Positions 19,486 to 28,168 of a stretch of 64,000 bases of DNA are shown piece by piece. Both the position numbers and the translations under genes were made by a program. This DNA comes from Synechococcus sp. MW101C3 (lineage in GTDB: Bacteria; Cyanobacteriota; Cyanobacteriia; PCC-6307; Cyanobiaceae). The notes beneath the pieces are model-generated. The model made no database searches. It worked only from the letters and a program-made list of their open reading frames with translations, and was not told the origin of the DNA. The stretch covers positions 248,001-312,000 of the forward strand of contig NZ_NQKX01000001.1 of the NCBI RefSeq assembly GCF_002252635.1, written 5' to 3'. Numbering within the stretch: the first letter of the stretch is position 1; the number at the start of each line of letters is the position of its first letter.

Positions 19486-21077
19486 ATCCGCAAGCTCCCC
19501 GCAACCGCCGCTGTCGGTGGCTGAGCTCCCTGCTGCCAGCTGTTGCCGGTGGCCTCCTGGCGCTGGGCGCGAGTGGCGGGGCCGCCGCCGCCGATCCGCT
19601 GACCACTCTGGCGGTCACTCCCGCGGCCAAGCCGGCAGCGAATCCAGCGGCCGCTGCGGGGCCCACCAAGCCAGCTGCGGCGCCTGCCCCTGCTCCCGCC
19701 CCCGCTGCGGCTCCCACCACCGTGCTGCGGCCCCAGCAGGTGCGGCCGCTGCCCGGAAAGCTGGATCAGGTGCCGTTGATCAATGACAACAACCCCGAGC
19801 TGATCACGGCGCCCGGCATCCTGCTCTCCACCTTCGATGGGGCCGCCACCCTGGGCGGGCAGCCTCTCGGTGTGCCGGCGGCTCACCTCAACCGTCCCCT
19901 GAAGGGCCGCTTCGACCTGTTCAGCCACCACGTCTACGCAGGGCGGCCCGAAACCGTGGATTCCACCCTCTGGCTGGGGGTGGTGGCGGCACCCAGCGGC
20001 CCGCGGCCGGTGCGGCTGCAGTTGATCAGCGGTTCCACGGCGCTGTCGCAGGCCACCGACCCGAAGCAGGCGGACGCCCCCTTCCTGCCCCTGCCGGCTC
20101 TGGTTCCCCACGACGGCACCTCCGCGTTTTCCGGCCCGGGCAGCCGGGTGGCGGCTGAACTGCTGCAGCAGCGCCGCAGCCCTGAGATTCCGGCCCAATG
20201 GCAGCTGCCGGCCGGAGAACTCACCACCCTGGTGGCAGTGCCGATCCCGGTGCGCGGCCTCGACCCCCTGCTCAACGGCCGCAACCTGCAGCTGCGGCTG
20301 GTGAGCGACGGGCCGGTGCAGGTCGCCACCCTGGCCGCCTTCGGCGGTGACCAGCCCCCATCGGACGCCACCTGGCTGGAGCTGTTGCGGGGCGGGCTCA
20401 GCCCCAAGGAGCACCAGCCCACTCCGCGCGGCGCCAAGGGGCGGATCATCTATTCACGGGTCAGTGGCGTGCAGCTGGGCAGCCGTTGGACCGGCACGCT
20501 CACCGATCCCGGCAGCCCGGTGCTGTCGGTGCGCAGCGCCCCGGTGTCGTGGCCGATCGCCGGGCTGGAGCTGGGCACCCTTGGCACCGGCCAGGTGCAG
20601 ACCGCCGAGCTCGATCCCTTCTATCCCGGCACTGCCTGGGCCGCCCACGGCAACTACGGCGTCGAGTACGACCTGCGCCTGCCGCTGCGGAACGACAGCG
20701 ACCAGCCGAGCGTGCTTTCGCTGGCGCTGGAGTCGCCCCGCAAGACGGACAAGCCGCTGGGGGGGTTGAGCTTCAACGCCACCGAGGCCCGGCCGGTGAT
20801 GTTCCGCGGCACCGTGGAGGTGAGTGGCCTCGACGATCCTCAGGGCCGGCGGATGGGCCGGCGCTGGTTCCACCTGGTGCAGCGCCAGGGGCAGCAGGGG
20901 CCTGAGCTGGGCCGCGTTCGGCTCCAACCTGGAGAGCGGCGGGAGCTGCGCGTGCGCTTGGTCTACCCGGCTGATGCCACCCCACCCCAGGTGCTCACCC
21001 TGCTGCCGGTGCCCGCCGCTCCGGCGGAAACCTCAGCTGTGAAACAATCCGAACCCGTGCCGAGCTGTCGTCCGTGA
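19482..21077 (+). CDS. DUF3370 family secreted protein
   Basis: A 531-residue protein with an N-terminal signal peptide (basic start, hydrophobic core to about residue 36, AAAADP cleavage region). A Pro/Ala/Lys-rich linker follows at about 40-85, then a large beta-rich domain matching the cyanobacterial DUF3370 family. Characteristic stretches include GGFDLFSHH-like GRFDLFSHHVYAG, LWLGVVAAP, GNYGVEYDLRLPLRN and VMFRGTVEV. The function is unknown; it is expected in the periplasm or outer envelope. It is coupled by four-base overlaps to the upstream serine hydrolase and downstream chlI. Confidence 0.75.
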   Translation: MNPQAPRNRRCRWLSSLLPAVAGGLLALGASGGAAAADPLTTLAVTPAAKPAANPAAAAGPTKPAAAPAPAPAPAAAPTTVLRPQQVRPLPGKLDQVPLINDNNPELITAPGILLSTFDGAATLGGQPLGVPAAHLNRPLKGRFDLFSHHVYAGRPETVDSTLWLGVVAAPSGPRPVRLQLISGSTALSQATDPKQADAPFLPLPALVPHDGTSAFSGPGSRVAAELLQQRRSPEIPAQWQLPAGELTTLVAVPIPVRGLDPLLNGRNLQLRLVSDGPVQVATLAAFGGDQPPSDATWLELLRGGLSPKEHQPTPRGAKGRIIYSRVSGVQLGSRWTGTLTDPGSPVLSVRSAPVSWPIAGLELGTLGTGQVQTAELDPFYPGTAWAAHGNYGVEYDLRLPLRNDSDQPSVLSLALESPRKTDKPLGGLSFNATEARPVMFRGTVEVSGLDDPQGRRMGRRWFHLVQRQGQQGPELGRVRLQPGERRELRVRLVYPADATPPQVLTLLPVPAAPAETSAVKQSEPVPSCRP

Positions 21078-22162
21078 GTCAGACCCGCAAGCGCAGGGTG
21101 TTCCCCTTCACCGCCATCGTCGGCCAGGAGGAGATGAAGCTCGCCCTGCTGCTGAACGTGATCGATCCCCGCATCGGCGGCGTGATGATCATGGGCGACC
21201 GGGGCACGGGCAAGTCGACCACCATCCGCGCTCTGGCCGATCTGCTGCCAGCCATCCCGGTGGTGGCCGGCGACCCCTACAACAGCTCTCCCACCGACCC
21301 CGACCTGCAGAGCAGCGAGGTGCGCGCGCGGGCCGAATCCGGCGAGACCCTGCCGGTGGAACCTCGCCAGGTGCCGATGGTGGACCTGCCGCTGGGTGCC
21401 ACCGAAGACCGTCTCTGCGGCACGATCGACATCGAGAAAGCCCTCAGCGAGGGCATCCGGGCGTTTGAGCCGGGCCTGCTGGCCAAGGCCAACCGCGGTC
21501 TGCTCTACGTCGATGAGGTGAACCTGCTCGACGACCACCTGGTGGACGTGCTGCTCGACTCGGCCGCCTCGGGCTGGAACACGGTGGAACGGGAAGGCGT
21601 GAGCGTGCGGCACCCGGCGCGTTTCGTGCTGATCGGCTCCGGCAACCCGGAGGAAGGGGAGCTGCGGCCCCAGCTGCTCGATCGCTTCGGCATGAGCGTG
21701 GAGGTGCGCACCGTGCGCGATCCCGAGCTACGCGTGCAGGTGGTCGACCAACGCACCGGCTTTGATGCCGACCCCGAGGCCTTCAGTGCCCAGGTGCAGG
21801 ACGTTCAGGAGGCCCTGCAGGCCAGGGTGGTGGAGGCCCAGAACCGGTTGCCGTCGGTGGTGATCGACGACGACCTGCGGGTGCGCATCTCGGCGGTGTG
21901 CGGCGAACTGGATGTGGATGGTCTGCGCGGCGACATCGTCACCAACCGGGCGGCCCGGGCCCTGGCCGCCTTTGAGCACCGCAACGAGGTCACCGACGAC
22001 GATGTGGCCCGGGTGGTGGCCTGCTGCCTGCGCCATCGCCTGCGCAAGGATCCACTGGAGCAGATCGACACAGGCGATCGGGTGATCAAGGTGTTCTGCA
22101 AGGTGTTTGAGCGGCCTGAGCCAAGCGACCGCAACGGTTTCGAACTGGCCCTGGCGGCCTGA
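21074..22162 (+). CDS. chlI: Magnesium chelatase ATPase subunit I
   Basis: A 362-residue AAA+ subunit of the Mg-chelatase ChlI-ChlD-ChlH, which inserts Mg2+ into protoporphyrin IX at the entry to chlorophyll synthesis. The N-terminus VFPFTAIVGQEEMKLALLLN, Walker A GDRGTGKST, Walker B LLYVDEVNLLDDHLVD, sensor GSGNPEEGELRPQLLDRF and the C-terminal helical lid are all present. The GTG start overlaps the DUF3370 stop. Length is normal. ruvC follows after 45 bases. Confidence 0.98.
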   Translation: MSQTRKRRVFPFTAIVGQEEMKLALLLNVIDPRIGGVMIMGDRGTGKSTTIRALADLLPAIPVVAGDPYNSSPTDPDLQSSEVRARAESGETLPVEPRQVPMVDLPLGATEDRLCGTIDIEKALSEGIRAFEPGLLAKANRGLLYVDEVNLLDDHLVDVLLDSAASGWNTVEREGVSVRHPARFVLIGSGNPEEGELRPQLLDRFGMSVEVRTVRDPELRVQVVDQRTGFDADPEAFSAQVQDVQEALQARVVEAQNRLPSVVIDDDLRVRISAVCGELDVDGLRGDIVTNRAARALAAFEHRNEVTDDDVARVVACCLRHRLRKDPLEQIDTGDRVIKVFCKVFERPEPSDRNGFELALAA

Positions 22163-22207
22163 GCCGGTCGGCTGCTCAACTCCCGCAGGGCGCGGATAAT
22201 TCGCCCC

Positions 22208-22669
22208 ATGCGCATCCTCGGTATCGATCCTGGTCTCGCCCGTGTCGGCTACGGCGTGATCGAGTCCGGCCCGCCCCAGCGGATGCTCGACTGCGGCATG
22301 ATCCAGACCCTTCCTGGCCGCTCCGATGGCGCGCGGATGGTGGAGATCGCCCGTGACCTGCGCTGGCTGGTGCGGCGCTGGCGCCCGGAGCTGGCGTCGG
22401 TGGAGAAATTCTTCTTCTACCGCTCCAGCACCACGATTTCGGTGGTACAGGCCCGGGGCGTGGTGATCATGACCCTGGCGCGGCTGCAGGTGCCGGTGGT
22501 GGAGTTTCCGCCGATGCAGGTGAAGCTGGCGCTCACCGGTTCGGGCCATGCCGGCAAGGAGGAGGTGCTCGACGCCGTGATGCGCGAACTGTCGCTGGAT
22601 CACCCCCCACGCCCCGACGACGCTGCCGATGCCCTGGCTGTGGCGCTCACTGGCTGGTTTCAGCGGTGA
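22208..22669 (+). CDS. ruvC: Holliday junction endonuclease RuvC
   Basis: A 153-residue resolvase. Catalytic acids are visible as Asp7 in [13 protein letters not shown], Glu66 in SVEKFFF and the aspartates of the C-terminal [11 protein letters not shown] motif. It cuts four-way junctions in the RuvABC complex during recombinational repair. The ATG at 22208 gives a full-length protein. Its stop overlaps the GTG of the folate gene by four bases. Confidence 0.97.
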   Translation: MRILGIDPGLARVGYGVIESGPPQRMLDCGMIQTLPGRSDGARMVEIARDLRWLVRRWRPELASVEKFFFYRSSTTISVVQARGVVIMTLARLQVPVVEFPPMQVKLALTGSGHAGKEEVLDAVMRELSLDHPPRPDDAADALAVALTGWFQR

Positions 22670-23328
22670 AGCAGCCCGCTGCCGGTGGTGCTGCTCCCGG
22701 TGACGCTGCGGCCAGTGGGGCAGGTGCCGACAAGGCAGCCCTGCGGAGCCACTGGCGGCAGCAGCGCTTGGCCCTGCTGATGGAGGCGCACCCTGCCCTG
22801 CAACAACAGGCCGTTGCGGCGCTGGCTCCCTGGCTGGATCGCCCGCAGCGGTTGGGGCTCTACTGGCCCCTCCGCGGCGAAGCTGACCTGAGGCCGCTTC
22901 AGGAGCTGGGATCGGCTTCGCTCGCCCTGCCGGGGGTGCGGCCGGCAGCGGGCCTGGAAGGAGACCCGGCCGCAGGAGCGTCGGGGAGGGGCGCCGCCGC
23001 ACTTCATTACGTCGCCTGGAACCCGGGCGCGCCGCTGCTCCCTGATCACTGCGGCATCCCGGCCCCACAGGGGCCCAGCCTCGAGCCCAGCGCCCTGGGC
23101 CTGCTGCTGGTGCCGGCGCTGGCCTTCGACCGCCGCGGCTTCCGGCTGGGTTCGGGCGGCGGCTGGTACGACCGCTTGCGGCAGCACCCGGCCTGGCGCT
23201 CCGTGCCGGCTGTGATCGTGGCGCCCTACGGCTGTCTGGTGGAGGCCCTGCCCACCGACCCCTGGGACATTCCCTTCGACGGATGGCTGAGCGAGCGGGG
23301 CCTGGAATGGTTGCAACCTGTTGAGTGA
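22666..23328 (+). CDS. 5-formyltetrahydrofolate cyclo-ligase family protein
   Basis: A 220-residue protein of the 5-FTHF cyclo-ligase (YgfA) family, which converts 5-formyl-THF to 5,10-methenyl-THF with ATP. The core motif is [22 protein letters not shown] and the substrate region [14 protein letters not shown] is also typical. The first 20 residues are Ala/Gly-rich. It overlaps ruvC by four bases, so both are probably co-transcribed with chlI. Confidence 0.88.
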   Translation: MKQPAAGGAAPGDAAASGAGADKAALRSHWRQQRLALLMEAHPALQQQAVAALAPWLDRPQRLGLYWPLRGEADLRPLQELGSASLALPGVRPAAGLEGDPAAGASGRGAAALHYVAWNPGAPLLPDHCGIPAPQGPSLEPSALGLLLVPALAFDRRGFRLGSGGGWYDRLRQHPAWRSVPAVIVAPYGCLVEALPTDPWDIPFDGWLSERGLEWLQPVE

Positions 23329-23391
23329 TGACCACCCCAGCCCGCCTGACGGGGCTGCATTTGCCAGGATCCCCGCAGTTGAAGCCTTCCT

Positions 23392-23676
23392 GTGGTGCTC
23401 TCCTCGGATTCGTCCGCTCAACCGCCAATGGGCCTGATGCAGCCTGCGGTGGCCCGGATGGATGCCGATGGCACCAGTGGTCGGCGCCTTTCCCCAGCGC
23501 TGCGCGCCGGAACCGCCGCAGCGGCAGGCCGCACCGTGGCCGATCGCGTGATGGCCGCCGAGCTCGGTCACCGCTCCGAGCCCAGCGAGGCCCTCTCGAT
23601 GATGGTGAGCTCGATGGTGCGGATGGTGCAGGCGGGCAAGGCCCATGCCGCCGGCAACCGCTGGTCGGCCTCCTGA
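23392..23676 (+). CDS. Small hypothetical protein
   Basis: A 94-residue open frame on the coding strand between two real genes. GTG 23392 or ATG 23428 may be the start, and neither has a clear ribosome binding site. The sequence is rich in Ala, Met, Ser and Arg, with an amphipathic C-terminal half (ALSMMVSSMVRMVQAGKAH). I do not recognise a family. Its strand and position fit a real small gene, but evidence is limited. Confidence 0.45.
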   Translation: MVLSSDSSAQPPMGLMQPAVARMDADGTSGRRLSPALRAGTAAAAGRTVADRVMAAELGHRSEPSEALSMMVSSMVRMVQAGKAHAAGNRWSAS

Positions 23677-23746
23677 ACCCCACTTACGCTGGAATGCCTG
23701 GCCCTCCTGAAGCGCGGCCGGCCCTCCGCTGTTTGCTCAATCGCCC

Positions 23747-24253
23747 GTGACCTCCTGCCAACGCCTGGTCGTGCCATGCCTGGGAGCGGTGGCCCTGGCC
23801 CTGCTGCCGGTGGCAGCCCGGGCCCATGCCATCGAGAGCAGCCTCGATCAGCTCCGCTCCCTCAACGACTCCCTGCTGCTGGAGAGCCGCTTCTCCTCCG
23901 GTGAACCGGCGGCCGGAGCACAGGTGCGCGTGGTGCCGCCAGGAGGCGGCACGCCGGTGACGGTGGGCCAGCTGGATGCCGACGGCAAGCTGTCCTTCGT
24001 GCTGCCGAGCGGCGCCGATGGCACGTGGGAGCTCCAGGTCGACGACGGCCCCGGCCATCGCGACTTCCTCGACCTGACGGTGAAGAGCGGCCGCCCTCTG
24101 ATCGACAGCCTCAGCGGCCGCCCGGCCGAGCCGACGGCGTCCTGGACCTCCCCCTGGCTGATCGGCACCGTGGTGCTGGGCGGCCTCGGCAGCGTCGGCG
24201 GGGTGATCGCCGGTCTGAGCGGCTGGTCCGCTGCGCGCCGTCGCCTTCGATGA
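23747..24253 (+). CDS. Secreted membrane-anchored protein, unknown function
   Basis: A 168-residue protein with an N-terminal signal peptide ending near ARAHA, a soluble region that looks like a small beta-sandwich (SSGEPAAGAQVRVVPPGG, WELQVDDGPGHRDFLDL), and a C-terminal transmembrane helix near residues 130-158 followed by basic residues. The layout resembles periplasmic carboxypeptidase-regulatory-like or NikL-type anchored domains, but I do not recognise a specific family. GTG start at 23747. The stop overlaps the sufE ATG. Confidence 0.7.
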   Translation: MTSCQRLVVPCLGAVALALLPVAARAHAIESSLDQLRSLNDSLLLESRFSSGEPAAGAQVRVVPPGGGTPVTVGQLDADGKLSFVLPSGADGTWELQVDDGPGHRDFLDLTVKSGRPLIDSLSGRPAEPTASWTSPWLIGTVVLGGLGSVGGVIAGLSGWSAARRRLR

Positions 24254-24705
24254 GCGCCGGCACCGAAGCGCTCGATCGGATCGTTGAGCGACTGCGCGGC
24301 ACCACTGACCCCAAGCGCCGCTACGCCTACGTGCTCTGGCTGGCCCAGAAGCTGGAGCCGCTGCCGGATGAGTTCCGCGTCGACCCCTTCAAGGTGAAGG
24401 GCTGCGTGTCGCAGGTGTACGTGGTGGGCGAGCTTCAGCAGGGGCGGCTGCACTGGCGTGGGGATTCCGATGCCCAGATCACCAAAGGGCTGCTGGCCCT
24501 GCTGATCGAAGCGCTCGAAGGCCTGACGCCCGAGCAGGCTGCTGCCGTGGATCCTTCCTTCCTGGCGGACACGGGCCTGCAGGCCAGCCTCACCCCATCG
24601 CGGGCCAACGGCTTCCTCAACATCTTCAAGATGATGCAGGCGCAGGCCCGCAGTCTCGCCGGCGGCGCGCCCAGCGCCGGTGCAGCGTCCGGCGCCCCCT
24701 CCTGA
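24250..24705 (+). CDS. sufE: SufE family cysteine desulfurase-activating protein
   Basis: A 151-residue SufE that accepts persulfide sulfur from the desulfurase SufS and passes it to the SUF scaffold for iron-sulfur cluster assembly. The catalytic cysteine lies in VKGCVSQVYV at about residue 51, and the C-terminal SRANGFLNIFKMMQ is typical. The ATG at 24250 overlaps the preceding stop (ATGA). The last 20 residues are Ala/Gly/Ser-rich and extra. A longer open frame upstream in this register is a shadow. Confidence 0.93.
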   Translation: MSAGTEALDRIVERLRGTTDPKRRYAYVLWLAQKLEPLPDEFRVDPFKVKGCVSQVYVVGELQQGRLHWRGDSDAQITKGLLALLIEALEGLTPEQAAAVDPSFLADTGLQASLTPSRANGFLNIFKMMQAQARSLAGGAPSAGAASGAPS

Positions 24706-24784
24706 TGACCAGCGGCGTCGGCCTGCAGGAGCAGCCGCGCTGCAGCCAGGTTTCTAGGCTCGGACGTTTCCAGGCGAGACAGGC

Positions 24785-26089
24785 ATGACCATCGGCATCG
24801 GCTTGCTGGGTCTGGGCACGGTGGGAGCGGGTGTGGCCGCCATCCTGTCCGCCCCGGCGGGTCGCCATCCGCTGGTGGACCAGCTGCGGCTGCAACGGGT
24901 GGCCGTCAGGGATCTGAGCCGCCCGCGCCCGCTGGAGCTGGATCCAGCCCTGCTCACCACCGACGCCGAAGCGGTGGTGCAGGACCCGGCCGTCGACATC
25001 GTGGTGGAGGTGATGGGGGGCCTCGAACCCGCCCGCAGCCTGATCCTCAGCGCCATCGCCGCCGGGAAATCGGTGGTCACGGCCAACAAGGCGGTGATCG
25101 CCCGCCACGGCCAGGAGATCGCCGCGGCGGCCGCGGCGCGGGGCGTGTACGTGCTGATCGAGGCCGCGGTGGGCGGCGGCATTCCGATCATCGAGCCGCT
25201 GAAGCAGTCGCTGGGTGCCAACCGCATCCAGCGGGTGAGCGGCATCATCAACGGCACCACCAACTACATCCTCACCCGCATGGCGGATGAGGGGGCCCTT
25301 TACGGCACGGTGCTGGCCGATGCCCAGGCCCTCGGCTACGCCGAAGCCGATCCGGCCGCCGATGTGGAAGGCGGCGATGCTGCCGACAAGATCGCCATCC
25401 TGGCGGGACTGGCCTACGGCGGTGGCGTCGAACGCTCCGCCATCCCTACGGAAGGCATCAGCGGCCTGCAGGCCAGAGATGTGAGCTACGCCGACCAGCT
25501 GGGATTCCGCGTCAAGTTGCTGGCGGTGGCGCAGAGCGAGGGCACTGATCCCGACGGCACCGAGCAGCTCGATGTGCGGGTGCATCCCACCCTGGTGCCG
25601 AAGGATCACCCACTGGCGGGGGTCAACGGCGTCAACAACGCCATCCTCGTGGAGGGGGATCCGGTGGGGCGGGTGATGTTCTACGGGCCTGGTGCCGGGG
25701 CCGGGCCCACCGCTTCGGCTGTGGTGGCCGACATCCTCAACATCGCCGGCATCCGCCAGGTGGGCGGCCCTTCCGCCGGGCTTGATCCGCTGCTGGCGGC
25801 CGGCAGCTGGCGCCGTTGCCGCCTGGTGGATCCCGCCGTCACCCGCCACCGCAACTACCTGCGCCTGCAGACCACCGACCAGGCGGGCGTGATCGGGCGG
25901 ATCGGCAGTTGCTTCGGCCAGGAGGAGGTGTCGATCCAGTCGATCGTGCAGTTCCAGGCCTCCGGCGGGGAGGCTGAGATCGTGGTGATCACCCATGACG
26001 TGCAGGAGGCCCGTTTCCGTGCGGCGCTCACGGCGATCGCCGCCCTGCCCGACGTCAAGGCGGTGGCGGCCTGCCTGCGAACCCTCTGA
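24785..26089 (+). CDS. hom: Homoserine dehydrogenase
   Basis: A 434-residue enzyme reducing aspartate semialdehyde to homoserine for threonine and methionine synthesis. It has an N-terminal NAD(P) fold (IGLLGLGTVGAGVAAIL), the TANKAVIARHG motif, the catalytic region SGIINGTTNYILT, and DPAADVEGGDAADKIAILA. A C-terminal ACT domain (YLRLQTTDQAGVIGRIGSCF and following) implies feedback control, probably by threonine. ATG start and length are normal. Confidence 0.97.
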   Translation: MTIGIGLLGLGTVGAGVAAILSAPAGRHPLVDQLRLQRVAVRDLSRPRPLELDPALLTTDAEAVVQDPAVDIVVEVMGGLEPARSLILSAIAAGKSVVTANKAVIARHGQEIAAAAAARGVYVLIEAAVGGGIPIIEPLKQSLGANRIQRVSGIINGTTNYILTRMADEGALYGTVLADAQALGYAEADPAADVEGGDAADKIAILAGLAYGGGVERSAIPTEGISGLQARDVSYADQLGFRVKLLAVAQSEGTDPDGTEQLDVRVHPTLVPKDHPLAGVNGVNNAILVEGDPVGRVMFYGPGAGAGPTASAVVADILNIAGIRQVGGPSAGLDPLLAAGSWRRCRLVDPAVTRHRNYLRLQTTDQAGVIGRIGSCFGQEEVSIQSIVQFQASGGEAEIVVITHDVQEARFRAALTAIAALPDVKAVAACLRTL

Positions 26090-26343
26090 GGCAATGATCC
26101 GCAAACCCTCTGCCGGGACATGCTGAGCGGCCTCACCTGATGGGAGTGATCAGCAGCACCGATCCTTCGGTCGCGATCCCCTCACCGGGATTTCTTAAGG
26201 TTCATAGCGAACGCCTTCCCCTCTCCAGCCCCGAAATGCTGTCGACACACGCCCCCACCACGGGCGACCCGCAGCGCCGTCAGGCCCCATCCCCCCTCGC
26301 CACCCCCCTCCCTACGGACACCCCTTCAATCCGCACCAGCCCG

Positions 26344-26547
26344 ATGAGCCTCCACCAGGGTGATTGCATTCACCTCGCCTCGGATTCGAACCTGTACCAG
26401 GTGATCGCCGTGGATCCGCCCCACGACCGCTGCTGGGTGCGCCGCTGGCCCTTGGCGCGGGGGGGCTCCCCAGTGTTCGAGGTGTCCTTGCAGCAGGTTC
26501 ACAACAGGCCGCCTTCCCTGGCCCTGAATGGCCAGCCGAGCCTTTGA
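26344..26547 (+). CDS. Small conserved-looking hypothetical protein
   Basis: A 67-residue protein from the ATG at 26344 (MSLHQGDCIHLASDSNLYQV). A compact beta-rich core with WVRRWPL and SPVFEVSLQQV is seen. The frame is open back to 26140, but that extension is Pro/Thr/Ser-rich and unlike coding sequence here. I do not recognise a named family. It overlaps the following ABC binding-protein gene by 20 bases. The 254 bases before it hold no clear gene. Confidence 0.6.
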   Translation: MSLHQGDCIHLASDSNLYQVIAVDPPHDRCWVRRWPLARGGSPVFEVSLQQVHNRPPSLALNGQPSL

Positions 26548-28168
26548 ATGGCCGCAGCGAGCGTCACCGCCCCCCATCGCCCCCTTTCCTGATCTGAAGC
26601 GCTGGCTGACGCTTCCCCTGGTGGGAATGCTGAGCCTGGGCCTGCTGTCCGCCTGCCAGCCCGTCCGTCCGGTGGACCGGCTGGTGGTGGCGGGGCGCAG
26701 CCGCATTGATTCGGTGGATCCGGCCGCCACCTTCAGCATCGGCGCGATGCAACTGCTGAGCGCTCTGGGCGATCCCCTCTACGCGATCAGCCCCGACGGC
26801 GAGCTGCAGCCGCGCCTGGCCGTGGCGCCGCCCCGGCTCAGCGCCGATCGCCTCACCGCCTGGGTGACGCTGCGTCAGGGCGTGCGCTTCCACGACGGCA
26901 GCCGCTTCGATGCCGCCGCCATGGTGTTCACGCTGGAGCGCTTCCTGGCAATCGGCAAGCTGAGTTACCTGCTGGGCGACCGGATCGTCTCGGTGCGGGC
27001 CAGTGGGCCCTACGAACTGGAGCTGCGCCTGCGGCGCCCGTTCACGGCCCTGCCCCAGCTGCTCACGGCGGTGAATCTCACGCCGCTGTCCCCCACGGCC
27101 TACCGGGCCCACGGCCGCCGCTTTCTGAACGAGCGCTTCGTGGGCACCGGGCCCTACCGGCTCACCTTCTTCAACGATCAGCAGCAGCGGCTGGAGCCCT
27201 TCGCCGACTACTGGGGGCCGAAGCCAGCCAATGGCGGCATCGATCTGGTGAACCTGAGCAACTCCACAGCCCTCTACGGCGCCCTTCGCAGCGGTGAGGT
27301 GGATGTGCTGCTCTCCACCAGCCTGGAGGGCGACCAGCAGCTGTCGCTGCATCGTCTGGCCGAGGCCGGCGCCCTGCGCGAAGGCAGGGGGCCGGCCCTG
27401 GAGATCGGCTATCTCACGCTGCTCAGCGACCAGCCGCCCCTGAAGGATCCACGCCTGCGCCGCGCCCTGGCGTTCGGCCTCGATCGGGAGCTGATCAGCC
27501 AGCGGGTCAGCCACGGGCTGCGCCCGTCCCTGCGGGAGCTGGTGCCCCCGACGATCCCCGGCTCCGATCCGCAGGCCTGGCCTGCCTTCGATCCGGCCCA
27601 GGCCCGTGCGCTGTTTCGCCAGGCCGGCTACTGCAGCGGCCGGCGGTTGCGCGTGCCCCTCACCTTCCGCTCCAACATCCCCTCCGACCGCCTGTTCGCG
27701 CTCACCTGGAAGGAGCAGCTGGCCCGTGACCTCGGCGACTGCGTGCAGCTGGAGATCAGCGGGATGGAATCCACCACGGCCTACCGGCAGCTCGGCGAGG
27801 GCGCCTTCACGGCGATCCTGCTGGAGTGGATGGGGGATTTCCCCGATGCCGACAACTACCTGATTCCCCTGTTGGGGTGCGAGCAGGCAGAGGGCAACCG
27901 CTGCCTCAAGGGGGCCAGCGCCGCCAGCGGCAGCTTCTGGACCCAGCCGGGTCTTGAGCAGGATCTCAAGCGCAGCGAAAGCCTGGAGGGCGAGGAGCGC
28001 GTCGCCCTGCTGCGCCGCCTGCAGCAACAGGTGGCCCAGGCTTCCCCCTACATCCCGGTCTGGCTGGTGGCCCCGCGCGCCTGGGCCCGCCCCAACCTGC
28101 AGACGCCCCGCTTCGATGGGGCCGGCCGGGTGGTGTTCAGCCGGCTGCAGAAGGAGCGCCACCCATGA
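26528..28168 (+). CDS. Family 5 (peptide/nickel type) ABC substrate-binding lipoprotein
   Basis: A 546-residue extracytoplasmic binding protein. A lipoprotein signal is visible as a hydrophobic stretch followed by the lipobox LLSACQ at about residues 40-45. The SBP_bac_5 fold is supported by DSVDPAATFS, GVRFHDGSRFDAAAMVFTLERF, FVGTGPYRL, and the late region IPVWLV. Family 5 proteins bind peptides, nickel or sugars; the ligand here is unknown. The stop overlaps the permease ATG by four bases, so both form a transport set. Start is uncertain because about 30 residues precede the signal core. Confidence 0.88.
   Translation: MASRAFEWPQRASPPPIAPFPDLKRWLTLPLVGMLSLGLLSACQPVRPVDRLVVAGRSRIDSVDPAATFSIGAMQLLSALGDPLYAISPDGELQPRLAVAPPRLSADRLTAWVTLRQGVRFHDGSRFDAAAMVFTLERFLAIGKLSYLLGDRIVSVRASGPYELELRLRRPFTALPQLLTAVNLTPLSPTAYRAHGRRFLNERFVGTGPYRLTFFNDQQQRLEPFADYWGPKPANGGIDLVNLSNSTALYGALRSGEVDVLLSTSLEGDQQLSLHRLAEAGALREGRGPALEIGYLTLLSDQPPLKDPRLRRALAFGLDRELISQRVSHGLRPSLRELVPPTIPGSDPQAWPAFDPAQARALFRQAGYCSGRRLRVPLTFRSNIPSDRLFALTWKEQLARDLGDCVQLEISGMESTTAYRQLGEGAFTAILLEWMGDFPDADNYLIPLLGCEQAEGNRCLKGASAASGSFWTQPGLEQDLKRSESLEGEERVALLRRLQQQVAQASPYIPVWLVAPRAWARPNLQTPRFDGAGRVVFSRLQKERHP

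Noticed and set aside
21728-23683. 651-codon minus-strand frame
   Set aside because: It runs antisense through chlI, ruvC and the folate gene, all clearly real; the translation is Arg/Pro/Gly-rich without motifs.
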